A stretch of 64,000 nucleotides of DNA from Drosophila persimilis. Taxonomy: Eukaryota; Arthropoda; Insecta; Diptera; Drosophilidae. The DNA lies in contig NW_020825298.1 of NCBI RefSeq assembly GCF_003286085.1, forward strand, positions 2,232,001-2,296,000, written 5' to 3'. The position numbers and the translations under genes are program-made. The notes under the pieces were generated by a model. That model was given only the letters and a program-made list of their open reading frames with translations, was not told the DNA's origin and ran no database searches. Of this stretch, positions 1 to 13,152 are shown piece after piece. The number at the start of each line of letters is the position of its first letter. The first letter of the stretch is position 1.

Positions 1-766
1 TGAAAAGCAATTTGCAATTTTATCGCAACAAAAGATGGTCTCAAAACAAAAACCTATACAGCCCGAAAGAGGGGGATATTGGGGCAGAGAGAGGGATAGA
101 GAGAGACTAGATTCTCCTGCGATTTAATTGGGTTCCATGGGCACCATTTTTTACTGGGTTTCCCCTTGAAATTTCTTAGAATTTCCCATCAATCGATTGC
201 TCCAATCATATTTACACGCCTCGCCAGAGTTCTGGGAAGCTCATTAAGCCGGCAGCTGTTCTTGGCCATTTCCTGGGAGACGACCCATCTATATTTCATC
301 CACTTATTGACCTCCGTGGCCACACTGCTATCCGAATTCAATTAGATTCTGTTTGGATTGGCCATGCTGAAAGGCACTTATGTCCTGTCCCCTCCTCTCC
401 CCTCCCCTCCTCTCCTCTCGTCGTCTCATCTTTCACACATTTCCATAATGTGGCCATTGTGTCAGGGGCTCATTATGCAGGCGCATTGATATTTCAGACA
501 CTCCATAATCGTATGAGAGACACATATAATTATATTTAAATGTGCAGCAAATTTGCGAGTGTGAGTGTGAGTGTGAGTGAGTCTGTGCCCCCAAATAAAT
601 ACAGTAAATACTCGCTAATTGCCTTTCAATCTGGCCTGCTCCGGCGGAATATTTATGAGAATGCCTAATGGGAAAACAGGCGAATAATTGGGGATAAATA
701 ATGACGAGGAGGAGGCCCCCGACCATACCTTAAACTCAAAGCATATAAAGCATATAAAACACTCAC
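1..766 (-). other. CadN: CadN intron following the first coding exon
   Basis: The interval starts at the donor GTGAGT (766-761) and runs out of the window on the left. It is AT-rich, with a CT/CCTC-rich run at about 388-424 and a GTGAGT tandem at about 558-581. I see no coding sequence in it. Confidence 0.7.
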
Positions 767-2378
767 CATTGTGTCCCATATTCGTGATGATGACCCAAAA
801 ATCGATGGTTTTCTCTGGTCCAAGCTCCTCGTAGTCCCACTTCTTCTTGACGCGCACCGCTCCATTGGTCTCCACCGTCACCCAGGGATTGTCGTCGCGT
901 ATCTTGAAGGTCTCCTTGTCGGTCTCCTTCTCCAGCTGGAAAACGCTCTTGCCCTCCGTGTCGCCGTCGGCTTCGGTGAACTCGATCCGCTTGGTGGGTC
1001 GCACGGCGCGGGTCACACGCCGCTTCTCGCGATGATGCGAGTGCAGATTGACCTCGTCGTGTTCCAGGTGCTGCATGATGAAGGACACCGGCTCGGGGGC
1101 CAGGAACTCCAGCAGGACCTTGGCCGGCTGGGCGCTCAGGAGGCTGGGATACCGCAGATCGTGGGCCACCACTTCGATGAGCAGCTCGCTGGCGCTGGGC
1201 TCTCCCGCGAGCATTATTTCGCCCGTTTGGGGGACAATGATGACCACATTGGAGGGGGACTGCAGGCGATAGGCAATCTTGTCGCCGTCGGCATCGGTGG
1301 CCTCCACCTTGCCCAGGATGGCGAAGCGCTGGTAGGTGACGCTGTTGTTGCTCTCCATGCTGGAGGACTTCTGGCCGGCGATGGCGAACTTGTAGTCCTG
1401 CGACTTGAACACGGGCCTGTTGTCGTTCTCGTCCAGCACGGCGATTTGTATCCTGGACACAGTCTTGTCCAGGCCGTCCACATCGGAGGCCTCCACGGAG
1501 AGGTCATAGTGCGCGCGCAGCTCCCTGTCCAGGGGACGGTTGGTGACCAGCCAGACGCCGGACTCGTCGTTGCCATCAATCACCAGGGACCTGGCATTCA
1601 GCTGGACGTTCTGATTGGCCTTGCGCTCCTGCAGGGCGAAGGCGTCGTCCACATTGCCATCGATGATGGTGTAGCGCACCTTCTTGGGCTTGGCCAGCTC
1701 CTCGTCCAGAATGGACCCCGAGAAGGCCTGCATCAGGGGCACGCCGCGCACCCGGGTGCCGGCGGGATGGTTCTCCCGCACCTCGCCGCTGGCGTCCAGC
1801 AGGGAGCCCGAGAACCGCAGCATGTCGTTGCGGTGCATCACGAACAGCTGCAGGTTGTGGGTGTTGGTGGCGTTGGGGGTCTGCTCCACCACCACCAGCT
1901 GAACGGGACGATTGACCAGCGGGGAGATGTCCGCCGTGGTCATCACCACTCCGTCATCGAGCACCGTGAAGTACTTGGAGTAGTCACTGTCCAGCATGTG
2001 ATAAGCGGCACTTCCTGCCCCAGTTCCGCCCCTGGCACCGCCGTGCGACGTGCCATTCCCTTTGACCGGATGTGTCCTAAATTTCTTGATGCTAAAACCG
2101 GGATAGGTGTCGTGGGGCAGGACCAGGGACATCTCGCTGTGATGGGGGGAGCTCTTCTCCGCATCGCCGGGACTCCCGGCCAGCATCCGGGCGGCATTCT
2201 CCGCCGAGAGGCCGGCAAAGCTGGTCTCCTCCTCGCTGCCGGCCTGGGAGACGGCCAGCAGGTGGACCACTACCACAATTATCGCGCAGGAGGATAGTTT
2301 GAGTCTGTTGCAAGCAGTACGTTGCCGGAGCGGCCCCCCGTCGCGGGAGCGGGCCAAGTGGCAACGTCGTGCCGCCAT
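767..2378 (-). CDS. CadN: N-cadherin (DN-cadherin), N-terminal coding exon (partial gene)
   Basis: This exon encodes the first 537 residues of N-cadherin, a calcium-dependent homophilic adhesion receptor used in axon patterning, photoreceptor targeting and synapse formation. Translation starts at the ATG at 2378-2376, which has A at -3 and gives the N-terminus MAARRC known from fly CadN. A basic leader precedes a hydrophobic signal core at about residues 31-43. Cadherin-repeat hallmarks follow: a DxD-type ASDVDG stretch near 298-303, a calcium-binding LDENDNRP motif near 315-322, and ATDADGDK near 358-365. A basic REKR site near 448-455 fits proprotein-convertase cleavage. The exon ends at 767 in phase 1 (AAT G|GTGAGT). 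The remaining cadherin, EGF, laminin-G, transmembrane and cytoplasmic parts must lie left of the window. The family match comes from recognising the protein and was not checked by a search. Confidence 0.94.
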
Positions 2379-2456
2379 TCTGGTGGGGCACGCGTTGGCT
2401 TTGCTTCTGGCCAAGTTAATTGTTGACTCTCGTCCTTGTTTCCTCTGCTTCTCTAC

Positions 2457-2498
2457 CTCTCTCTCTCTCTCTCGCTGTCTCTCTCTCTCTCTCTCTCT
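2457..2498. repeat. (CT)n microsatellite in the CadN leader
   Basis: A nearly pure CT run (GA on the CadN-sense strand) interrupted once by CGCTGT. It lies inside the predicted leader exon. GA tracts of this kind are potential GAGA-factor sites and are prone to length change. Confidence 0.85.
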
Positions 2499-2505
2499 AT
2501 AACTA

Positions 2506-2544
2506 TTACTTGTGGATTTTACACTTTACTTTTGAATTATTCAT
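2506..2544 (-). other. Short upstream ORF in the CadN leader
   Basis: An upstream ATG at 2544-2542 opens a 12-codon reading frame ending in TAA at 2508-2506, followed directly by TAG. It lies in the leader 127 nt before the CadN ATG and does not overlap it. It could lower translation of the main frame, as upstream ORFs commonly do. There is no direct evidence of use. Confidence 0.4.
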
Positions 2545-3104
2545 GGATTCGTTTCCTTTGTTCCTCGATCCAGAGTTTAATACATTTTCCTGGGTTTTTA
2601 TTTTCTTTTTGCTTTGTGTGGATTTCTGCAAATAGAAGAGGGAAAAAAAAGGTTAAATTGATTTCTGTTTCGTCAGTGAAGGACATGGAAATATTTATGG
2701 GTCATTGAAAGTGAATTATTCAATTGGTTTTGTGGCGTAAATAACGTTTGTGCCGCCTCCTATGGGGGCTAATGAAGTATTCAGGGCTCCGCTTTATGCG
2801 TGACCAGAGATCGTAAAAACTAAAGAAATAAAGAACTTTCTCTGTGGGGATTAATCTCTCTGGGGATTAAATGGCAATAGGAAGACATATTTTATGGGAT
2901 ATATATTGTGTTCCTACAATTATTTCCTTGAATATCATACAAAAATCATCGAATTCGACTTTGGAAAAAGTCTGAGGTAATCCATAATTATCAAAGATTT
3001 AAAAGAAAAGAATGCTCTAAATTAGCAAAGGTTTTCCCCTTTGTTCCTTTTGCTCCGCCGAACTTCAATCTGTCATAAAAGCGAGCGGGAGCGTTGTGAG
3101 CAGC

Positions 3105-3127
3105 GGCAAGGGCCGAGGCTCTACTTT
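3105..3127 (-). repeat. Dispersed repeat family B, copy 1
   Basis: On the minus strand this 23-mer begins AAAGTAGAGCC and ends CGGCCCTTGCC. It matches the plus-strand sequence at 29041-29063 at 22 of 23 positions. Flanking sequence on the minus strand (TGCTCACAACGCTCCC) is also loosely similar to the flank of copy 2. This looks like a fragment of a dispersed element. Confidence 0.55.
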
Positions 3128-6100
3128 AAATCCACTATTCAGAATATATATATGTATTGTACATTGTGGACTGTGTAATATCACACGAGTCTCGATGCCC
3201 TAGGTCTTATCGACTCTGATATAAGTGCAGATCTAGAATATATATACCTTAGGGGCTCGGAAACGCTTCCTTCTGGCTGTTACACACGTTCTACATCTGG
3301 TTTATTCCATTCTTAATTCAACAATTGACTTGTAAGCCTTTTTCCGATCTATCGCCATGCATAGCCCCCCAAAACGTCGATAATTACAAGGTCTGAGGCC
3401 ATTAGGTGCCGCATTAATTGGCTGCCTTTGTAGTCGGCCAGCCCAGCGTTACCTCCCAAATCTCACCGAAAAGCCAACATTAAAAGGAGCTTCCTACTCC
3501 TTCCACTGGCATAATCACGCAGAAATTCCTACAATTTATTTCTGCTAATTAAAGTAGAAGCCCCCACAGCAGGGGCGAAAGCCACAAAAGATGACGAACG
3601 GAACAACGTTTTGGACAGCTCCAGAGGAGAGGATGGGGATGGGGATGTGGAAGTGGCAACTGCAGCCTGAGAAAATTGTCAACTTTTCACTTTTTAATTG
3701 CTGTGTGGCAGCAGCAGGCACAAAGCGTCGTCACAGAAGAGAATGTTGCACAAAGTGAAAACTTTTTAATGATATTAGCAAAAATATTTAATATTCAAGC
3801 TATTTGGCACGGAGCACACAGAGCACAAAGTACTCGTACCGTGCAGAAGGTTGCGAGAGAGTGGGTGTTGTGCCGCTGTCAAGGACTTTTCGCACAGGAT
3901 GTGGGATTTTTCGGTGGCTTTTTTTATGTCGCCCCGACATGCTCTACATAACGCTCCGGCAATCACATTGTCCTAGGCCCAGGCTTCGCCCTAGGTTTGG
4001 GTTTTGGGTCTTTCCACCCCCTGAAGTTCCGACCCAAATGTGTACCACACATGGTCGCCCTTGAAAAAGACCAAAAAAAACAACATTTCATTGTGGAAAT
4101 TATTTTAATTACCCGCTACGCGATGTGCAACACGCCATGTCTGGGCTGTCTGGGATGCCTGTCCCTCATCTATAATCCCGAGCCCGAACCGGCACGCACC
4201 CTCTTATTTGGGTGTAAGGTACGCGAAGGTAGTGTAAGGCTCTGGCTAGGGGCGGGGAGTGGTTTCCAACAGCTGCGCAGGCGCCGCTGACTTTTCGTTG
4301 CACAATAACCGAATGTGTTGACAATAATTTTATTTGCTTTTTACGCGTTATTATCTTCAACGAGCAGGAGGATTTCTGGTCCAACAATTGTCGATTGTTC
4401 GCCTGGGAACGAGAGGGATATGGCTAATGATCTTATAACTAGCCTGTGCCAGGCGATTATTGGGTTCCTTGGGTGTGACCGTCATGTGGATGATGTACAG
4501 TGACAAATGGTCTGGCTGATTGGCCCTGAGTTATGGCTAACGATGTGTGGACTTGGGGATACATTTGGGAAGGGAACACTGAATCAGGCAAGGGCCAAGA
4601 GAGCCAGAAACAACCTCAATAAGGATGATTTTAGGGCCTAATTAGTTGTTGGTATTCGCTGAAATCTGTATTGCCTCTTTAGGGCCCAAAAGTTTCTCAA
4701 ATTTATTATTTTCTAACAATATTCCACACACTGCACTCTTTAAGGGCTGAATTTCTTTCGAAAATTAAACAAATTCATTAACAAAATTTCTTTAAATTGA
4801 TGTAAGACTTCATTGATCTCTGAATTCTCCATTCAGGAGTATTTAATCCAAGCTCCAAATGATTGTTAACCAATTTTAACGATCTCTTGTCATTTATAAC
4901 CTCTCAAACCTCCAGAGAACACACCTCGCTCCCCCAGTGCCCCATTGCCCCATTGCCCCGTGTTTAGTCAAAATTGAACATCGTCTGCCCCGAAACTCGA
5001 CTCACAAATACATTTAATTCTCACCTCCTCGGGGGTTATCTCCACAGCGGCATCTTAATTGCAATTAGCTATGAAAACGGAGAGCTTTGGCTACTCCACA
5101 GAGCATACGGGGTATACGGTGTATCTGTATCTATGGCATCTGCTAATCAGTTGACGGAGTTGACTACCAAACAAATTATCGAAATGTACGCGATTTGCAT
5201 AACCCGCTTCTGGGCCGCTAATAAACCCATAGATTCGGGGGTAACAAGCCCACGGCGAGCCGATCTTTGGGCCTTATAAATCATTTACAATTTGTTTGGC
5301 AGCGTTTCCTTCTCTCCGAAAACGAAACAAAATCATTTCAATCGAGGAGCTGCTTCTGCAGCGGCTCTTGGAGCGTGTAAAATCCCATTCGAAATGCGGC
5401 CCAATCCCGCGATTAATCAAAACAAAGTTGGTCCGAAGTTGTTTTATTTTTCATAGTGTCACTTAATTAAAAGCGAAGATAAAATTCGATACAATATGCT
5501 GAATAGACGATCATGCATAGCTCTACATTTCGGCATAAATGAATACTTGATGCTGGAATGTTTCTGTTTCTGTTTCTGTTTCGTCTGATTTATATTTATA
5601 TATGCGCAGAGCATACAACAAATGATGGATGCGTCATGGCAGGCTCCAAAAAGGGCACGAAAGATGCATTAGCTATAAAGTTGATTGAAAGGTAAGCCCA
5701 TAAATTGCACTATCGAGTATCGGTGGAACAGGAAAGGAAAAGTTGCGACACGCCCCCGCGGAGCATCCACCTTGGGGCAAGCCCAACTCTGGCCATATTA
5801 AAGTCATTTAAAATCGATTAAAAGTCAACGCCAAGCGACCACCTGCCGGGCTGTGTCTTAGCCCCAAAAAGAGAAGACCCCAGAACTCAAGGCGTAGCCA
5901 CAGCCAGTCCCCAGTCCCCCCCCAGCCTCCGTCTCCATGCCTTAGTTTATTCGATTTTTAACTGCTGGCAACAGTTTTTTAACAAGTTTCAGTAGCTCGC
6001 AGCTCGTAGCTCATAAAAGATCGAAAACCCACAAAATGCATAAATTACGACACTTTTATTTGTTGACTTGACGCTCGACCCAAAGCCCCAAAAAAAAAAA

Positions 6101-8123
6101 AACAAAGAAAGAAAGAAAAACTTGCCTAATGAACCTTTAATTGTCTTTTGAGGATGATATGTTTGCTTTCTTCTTTGCGGGTATGGCTTATTGATATTCC
6201 GCTCTATTGATTTCCACTTTGGTTGGCCTGCCCCCTGCCCCATGCCCCATGCCCCATGGCCGTGGCATGCAATTAAAATTCATATTTCCATATTTTATTG
6301 ACAGGCGCTTTTCACCCGCACAAACAAAACTTTGGCATCGTTTTCTTTCACGCGCTTTCGAATTCCAATTCGAATTCCGTTTTACGAGTACGAGACCCAA
6401 ACTCGAATCAATTTATGGCCATTTTTCGAATAATTTCCACTCATTCGGGCTACGTTTTAGATTTAATATTCCACAAGGAAGTAAGAATTTGTATGAGATT
6501 TTATTGTGCTTGAATGGGGGGCTATTAAATGCTTTTAAGGGCCACTAAATTGGCAGCGAAATGAAAGTTGTGGGTGATGGGTTAGGAGGCGAAGGAAGGT
6601 GCTTTAGAGAGCTCTAGGGAGGTGGCTCTTTAACAGCTATAAAGAAAGAGACCCTAAATATTTAGAAGACATTGAAAAGTAGGATTTAAAGCTCCTCAAT
6701 CTCATCTCTAATGGTTTTTAAGTCCTAAGAGATGCTCCCTCATTCTATACCCTTTTCCCACACATTTCCCCACACAAAACTCATTTAGCAGGGTCAAAAA
6801 ACTCTTCACATCCTTTACCAGAAAATTCCCCCAAAAAAATAAAGATTATTAAATTACAAAATTTTTTACCAAGAACTGCGGGCACAACCCCTAGAATATT
6901 ATGCAAATGAAAGGAAACTATTTAAACGTTTAGCCGAAAACAGGGAGCGCCACCCATCCCATATGCCGGGGACGGGAAGGGTTCTCTGTAAATCCCTATA
7001 TGCAAAGCCCACTTCATCAAAGGCGATGAAGCATTCTGTTAGAGGAGATTTCTCTGTTGTGCCACCAGCCAGCGCGTGGCACTTCAGCAACAATAGAGCG
7101 AACAGCCACTGCCTCTCACTCTCAGGTAGAAATTTTTGAAAATGAATAGAATGACAGACATCCAGGGGAGAGGAGCAGCGACTGGGGGATGAAAAACGGA
7201 TGAAAATTTTGAAGCAAGGGCGAGGTAGAGGGTCCGCCTAATGTATCCGGGAATATGGCAACAGAATGGATGACAGACAGACAGAGAGACAGACAGAGAG
7301 GACAGGACACAAACGAAGTGCTTTATCAAATATGAAATAGGCCAGAGCCAGATCTACATCCAGGGGCCCATGGGAGAGAGGAGGGGACACCCAACCCCAA
7401 CCTAAATTGTCATCCTACTGGTGCATGCCCCTCGGTGACAATGAAAAATTGAGCAGACAATGATTAATTGAGCTGTTGTTTTTGGTATTTAAATTGGAGT
7501 CAGGTCGAAAGATTCCCCCCAGCCCCATCCCCCATCCCCATCAAAATATGTATATAATTTCCCAATGAAATTCCCGTGAAATCATACATCGGTCTGGGGG
7601 CCACGAAACTCATTAAATTCCCCAGGTCCTTGGAGTATTTATGGCCTGTCAACACTTTCGCAAAAAGGATGCCAGAGCACAAAATGACTTGAACATGCAA
7701 ATATTGCATTGGTTTCTCCCGAGGCTATTGTCTGAGTCTCCGGCCATAAATAAAGTCATTACGCACCTTTTCGACCCGTTCCTTATATATTTTTTCTGCT
7801 GCACTTTTTCCAGCCCGCTCCGCCATGCGCCAGAGGATTGGATTCGATTGAAAATTGGCCCAGACAATGCATATCATATCGGGGCGTTCGTTCGTGGCAA
7901 ATATTTGCATATCGGCGGCAAACAACAGAAGGCGAGACGGTGACCGTCCAAGGAAACCCGTTCGAATGGCGTAAATACGGTAGCCAGACGGACGGTCGGT
8001 CCAAAAGGAACAACAGAAGCAGCAGCGGCAGCAGGAGGAGGAGGAGGAGGGGGCGTGGTCTGTGCACACACTCGAGGTAAACCCGATACTCGCCTCCGTC
8101 TGGGTTTTTGTCCGTCCATCTGT

Positions 8124-8159
<36 letters not shown>
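8124..8159. repeat. (CTGG)9 tetranucleotide microsatellite
   Basis: Nine perfect CTGG units in a row. It is an uninterrupted short tandem repeat and likely polymorphic. Confidence 0.9.
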
Positions 8160-8649
8160 GCTCTCAACAAATTATGTGTTAACACATGGGCATGAGCCTT
8201 TGGTGACACGCCTCCTCTAGACGCCGAGTGGGCAAAAAAACAAGAACAAGCCACAAACTACCTGTAGTGCTAACTGGAATTCAGCGATAATGATAACTCA
8301 GGTAGCTGATCACACACTTGAGGACGATGATGATGATAACTGGCTTGCCTGGCTAAGACTGGAGTGGTTAAGATGTTGTTGGTAATCATAGTTTAAGTGC
8401 TTAAACACTGGGAGAAATTAGGGGCATAAAGTGGCAGTGCACTGGGGAAAATCTAGTAGCCAATGCAGAGATATTTTTGGGGTTTGAAATTCCAGGATTG
8501 AACCTTTTATGGAGAAGATTTTCAGAAATGGAAATAAGCCCAAGAATTTGCAGCATTTTCTTGAAAATAATCATTAGATAAATTATTCAAGAACAAAGTA
8601 TAAAGAACTAGGATCCAAGCCTCCTGAACACACGCTTCGATCGTGCATC

Positions 8650-8669
8650 AACCCCCGGTTCACTCGCTT
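8650..8669 (-). repeat. Dispersed repeat family A, copy 1
   Basis: The minus-strand 20-mer AAGCGAGTGAACCGGGGGTT is shared, with one mismatch, with copies on the plus strand at 13133 and 35955. Downstream on the same strand lies GATCGAAGCGTGTG, echoed at 36007-36018 after copy 3. Confidence 0.55.
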
Positions 8670-10924
8670 CACTCGATGGCGCAGATATAATGAAAATTTC
8701 AACCTATTCAGGAGTTCTTTCATCAGTTTTTTAATACATCGATTCAGTATCTACTATAATTGCACATAATATCTTGTCTCTAGCCCCTCCAGCTATCAAA
8801 TCTAATTCCGGAGTAAAACAAATCGAATTACCTTTATTTACAATACAATTTCCCCCCGTCCAACCCCAGCAATTGGCCATTATAATGTCATTAACTGCCG
8901 GCCCCTGCAGGCGTACGAATATTTCGCTTCAGAAATAACAATTTTAGTTGATCGAAAGTGCTCTGGGTCACTCCATGCACCCGGCTCCATGCTCCATGCC
9001 GAAGCTTTTAAGCAATTAAATGTAGGACCTGCAGACAGTAACCGGAGCGAGCCCTTCCTTCATGCCTTTGGAGGAGTCTTCTTCCAGGAAAACCCTTTGA
9101 AAGAAATTACCTTCTTTCCCCGCTGCGTTTCCCCCGTTTTGGGGGGCTTTGGGAGCGCCAACGAACGAACGCCTGGGAGGTGTTGAATAGAGGTAACGCC
9201 TTAATTAAATTTGCAGACTTTTGTCTGGCTTTTGAGCTCCGAGGAATATTCTGCGTGTCCACAAAGCAAATTCTTCGATGTGCCATTAATGGAACGGAAC
9301 TGTGGCAGGCTTTGGGGCAGGGGCCGGAGCAGGGAAGGGGCAGGCAATTGCTGATTACTTTTATTTGGAAAAGGCGATTAAGCAATTTTGTGTGTTTGGG
9401 ATTAACATTGCGTTCTGCATGCAATCGTCTACTCCATCCGCCAGGATTTTGAAAGCTGACTGTTTGGATACCCTGGAAGGCGCTTGCTTGAGGAAGGTTC
9501 TACCTTCACATATGTATACAAGGACACCCCTCGCCTAATCCTCTTCGAAATGTGAACATTGAGGATTACAAGCAATATGCCCCTCCATCACCCTTCTCTG
9601 TGGGCCTTTAGGTGCACAACTAAATAAACCTCCAGCGAAGGAAGCTTGGGACATTATTTTCAGCTAACGAGAAATGTTGAACAATGGCACGGAACAGCAC
9701 AGAAACGGGCATGAAATGTGCCAAAAACTTATGAGCAACTCGGAACAAGTCCGAGAGAAGCGAGAGAGCTGTTTGGCAGTGTGCCCGGGCAGGAAAGGCA
9801 GTGGCAGAAGCAACTCTCATGTAAGACTCATGACTGTCCGTCCGGCTGTCCGTTCGGCTGCCCGTCCGTCTCTCTGTCGACAATTGTCTGACTGCAGGGG
9901 AAGCCCCAGCCCGTGCCACCACACCCAGCACTTCCATCACCTTCCGCTGCACTTCCGGCGTCATCGCTGGCACAAAAAGTGCAATGTACTAAAATTGAAT
10001 TAAACAAAAAAAATACGAGCAAAAAAAAGCAGAGAGAATAGAATGAAAAACAAACAAAGTAGAACGCAGAAATTGCAATCGATGGAAGCGATGGAAGAGA
10101 ATGGCAGGGAGAGAGAGGGCGAGGGGGAGGGGGGGGTGAAAGGTAGTTAGAGGGTGCCTCGTCGGTACAGCAAAAGGCCATTCAACTTGCCTCAACATTG
10201 AGGCAGGGGTTGCCTCTGTTCGTGTGCCTGTGGAATGTGGCATCAAGGTTAAATATTTGCTTTTTTTTTTGTTGCATCATTCTGCATTCTTCTACGCGGT
10301 TTGCACTCGAGTGTATTGTGCTGTCTGTGTGCCGTGCCACATTTTAATTGGACGACACTTTAATTCCCAAAAGCCTCGCAACACTAATTAAATTGGGCCA
10401 AAATCCGCAGCGTAAACGGTCGATTGGGCGGGGGTGGGAGGGGAGGGGAGGGAATTAATTGGAAAGCATTTCCAATACGCAATCCCGTAAAAACAATAAA
10501 ACCGTAGAACGCTGTAAATGTAAAAATATCCCAAGTGGGGAATAAATGCATCGATTGAGAGGAACACCTAAATAAATAAAATAACAGATGCTAAACGCAC
10601 GAGGGAAAATGTTGGTATTTCCATGAATACACTCGCACGACGCCACGTGCAGGGTGAAACGTGGCAAAATGGGCAATAAATACAATGGAATATCGATGGG
10701 GAAAACTGTTTGCCGAAATAATATTATTCTAATCAGAGCAAGGAATAATATTAAAACGAAATAGGGGAACATTTCCTTTGGTTATGAATTTAAATTCAGC
10801 TAATCAGTGTGAAAAATAATACGAAATGCAAATACAGATTAAAATTAGCTTAATGGTAGAATATAAATGGACGACAGAATACTCTATAGGAACCTACCCT
10901 ATTAAAATTTCTAGAAGGGGAAAT

Positions 10925-11145
10925 ATATTTAGGTTCTATTTACTTTATTATTTATTTTTAATAATAATTATACTTTTTTATTGTGCATAATTATATATAT
11001 ATTTTATTTTATTTTTTTTTATTTCTATTGTTTTTTATATATATATTTTATTAATATATTTATTTCTTTTATAATTATTTTTTTATTTATTATCTATTAT
11101 TTATTTCTTATTTTTTTATATTTTTATTGATATTTATTTTTTCAG
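10925..11145. repeat. T-rich/AT-rich low-complexity block
   Basis: More than 200 bp built almost only of T and A on the plus strand, with TTTATT and TATATA patterns. No coding or RNA structure is evident. Blocks like this can serve as matrix-attachment-type DNA, but nothing here proves that. Confidence 0.75.
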
Positions 11146-13132
11146 TGGTGAAAACATTTCAGAAGGAAAAGTTTTATCCTAAGTGAACGTACAATCTTCT
11201 CAATTTCTTACAATCGGAAAAAGGTAACAGTGCTGAAATATCCTATAAATATCCCCCAATTTCTATAACATATTCCTCTAAAATCCTTAACTCTTTTCCT
11301 TGCTCTATTTGCCCCCATAAATCTCACGTAGTACATATTGTATCCCCTTGCTATAACTAACATTTTACTGCTGTCCTAAACAAGTCATTGATTGCCGTTG
11401 TCTGGCATTCTCCTCTCGCTGTCTCTCTGTCTCTCTGTCTCCCTGTCTCACTGCTCGACTGTCTCTCACTCCCTTTTCTCTCTCACTCTCTTACTCTTTG
11501 CTTTCTCTTTGTTCTTTCACGTATATTTATGCGCAGTCACGTTGTTGCTGTCGCATATCTTCTGCTTCTTTGCTCTCTCCTTCTCCCTCTCTCTCCCGCA
11601 CTCTTTCTTTTGTTGTTTCTGAATGAATTTTACATTTTTATAGCGCCTGGCCGCAGCAGCAGTCCCGTGCCCCTGTTCTTCCTGTGTGGCTCACCCCTAC
11701 ACCCCTACACCCCCCTCCACCATCCGTGCTGGGTCGTGTAGAACCCCTCTCCTGAATGGTGTACATCTGCAGTTTTTTTGTTGTGTTCCTACAGATTTGT
11801 CACAAGTATTGCCGCACTCCACTCCGCACTCCGCTCTCCGCACTTTGCTTCCACTTTTTTTTTGCCATTTGTCGTCACCACCCTCAAATGCCCAACCCTG
11901 TGGGTAGCGGTGGAAGTCCTGAGTCCGGAGTCCTGATTCTGGTCCTGGGTCCAGCCCTACAGCTTCCTGCTTTTGTGCAATAAAAAGGATACGATGCGCG
12001 AGCGCACACACATAAACATCCACGAAACACACACGCACACAAGCACACACACACACAGACAATTGAGAGACGTCTACGGCGTAGACGAAGTCGGAATCGG
12101 AATCAAAGCAGGAGGAAGCGTGTGGCAGCAGGGGTGGCAGGGGTGCAGCAGATTCATTCAGGGACCACAGCCACCGGCAAAGAGGGCAATCACCCGACTT
12201 TGGAGATCAGAATGTGCCTATATATGATTTTCGCTCGGGGTTGCAATTCCTATTGATTTTTCTATTGTTTTTGCCGAGCACAGTGCGGCAAAGTTGCACC
12301 ATTTCTCGTAAATCTCTTGCCTTGCCGCCCCCTCACTCTTGTTGCAGATTCAAATTTGTACCCGCAGCGGCGGCAGCTGGCTTCATCTCCAATTTGTTGC
12401 AAGTGCCACTTGGCAAAAAAATAAACTAGCTCGAACGAACGCACATCAACCATTTGACACAATATGCAGATTAGCAGCTAATGCCGCCTTCTGATGCTGG
12501 TACTCCGAGAGAGAGAGAGGCAGAGGCAGAAGCAGAAGCCTCTCTGCTGCTCCACTTAAGACTGATTGATTGTCAAGTGGGTTCGGGCTCTGACCCCTCT
12601 CGCAGGGGCTTCCGCACAATTCCCAACAAATGCAATTATTCAGAATATGAATTGATGTAAGCTTGTTAGAGTTATAAGCTTAGCCCTTCCCCCCCCTCCC
12701 CTCCCCACCCACCATGTGGGAGTGCGAGTGGGAGCTCCAGATACTTGACAACAGACAGAAGATACTTTGTACGAGTCATGAAAGAGCCACTGCCAGCAGC
12801 AGAAGGATGATGCTCGGTGTATCTATGGGGACTCTGGGCAACCAAATGCTTAGTTTCTTTATTTGAATGGCTTGTCATGTTGATTATGAATAATTATATA
12901 CATATATGCTAAGCGAAAACTAAGAATTTTAAGGCCAGAATGTGCATTTAGATCAAAAGAAATCTATCGTTGAAATTTTATATAAATTTTTATAGGAAAT
13001 AACTTCAAATTCGAGAGGTAAAAGGATATGGAGAAAGTCTTTTAATGCCATCAGATATTATTACACTCTATATGGCATACTCTGGAAGGTTTCTGGGATC
13101 GATCTATCTCTCTATTATTTCTCGAATGAGAG

Positions 13133-13152
13133 AAGCGAGTGAGCCGGGGGTT
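13133..13152 (+). repeat. Dispersed repeat family A, copy 2
   Basis: AAGCGAGTGAGCCGGGGGTT, differing from copy 1 by one base and in the opposite orientation. It is followed by a short CTAGATAGA-type simple repeat. Confidence 0.55.

Larger units (their letters stand above)
2379..2625 (-). other. CadN: CadN 5' untranslated segment joined to the first coding exon
   Basis: Upstream of the CadN ATG the minus strand reads through a GA-rich tract (complement of the CT run at 2457-2498) and reaches a textbook 3' splice site. A long pyrimidine run ends in TATTTGCAG, with the last intron base at 2626 and the exon starting at 2625. The ATG exon is therefore probably an internal exon with 247 nt of leader, and the transcription start lies far to the right. 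Splice-site assignment is by eye. Confidence 0.65.

Noticed and set aside
771-2297. 508-codon open frame on the plus strand opposite CadN
   Set aside because: It is the antisense shadow of the CadN exon; the GC-ending codon bias of CadN suppresses stops on the opposite strand, and the product is a His/Leu/Gly/Val-rich sequence resembling no known family.
5025-5068. 44-nt segment with acceptor TTTTCATAG and donor GAG|GTGAGA on the minus strand
   Set aside because: Splice signals are acceptable, but a segment this short with stops in several frames and no other support is expected by chance a few times in this length.
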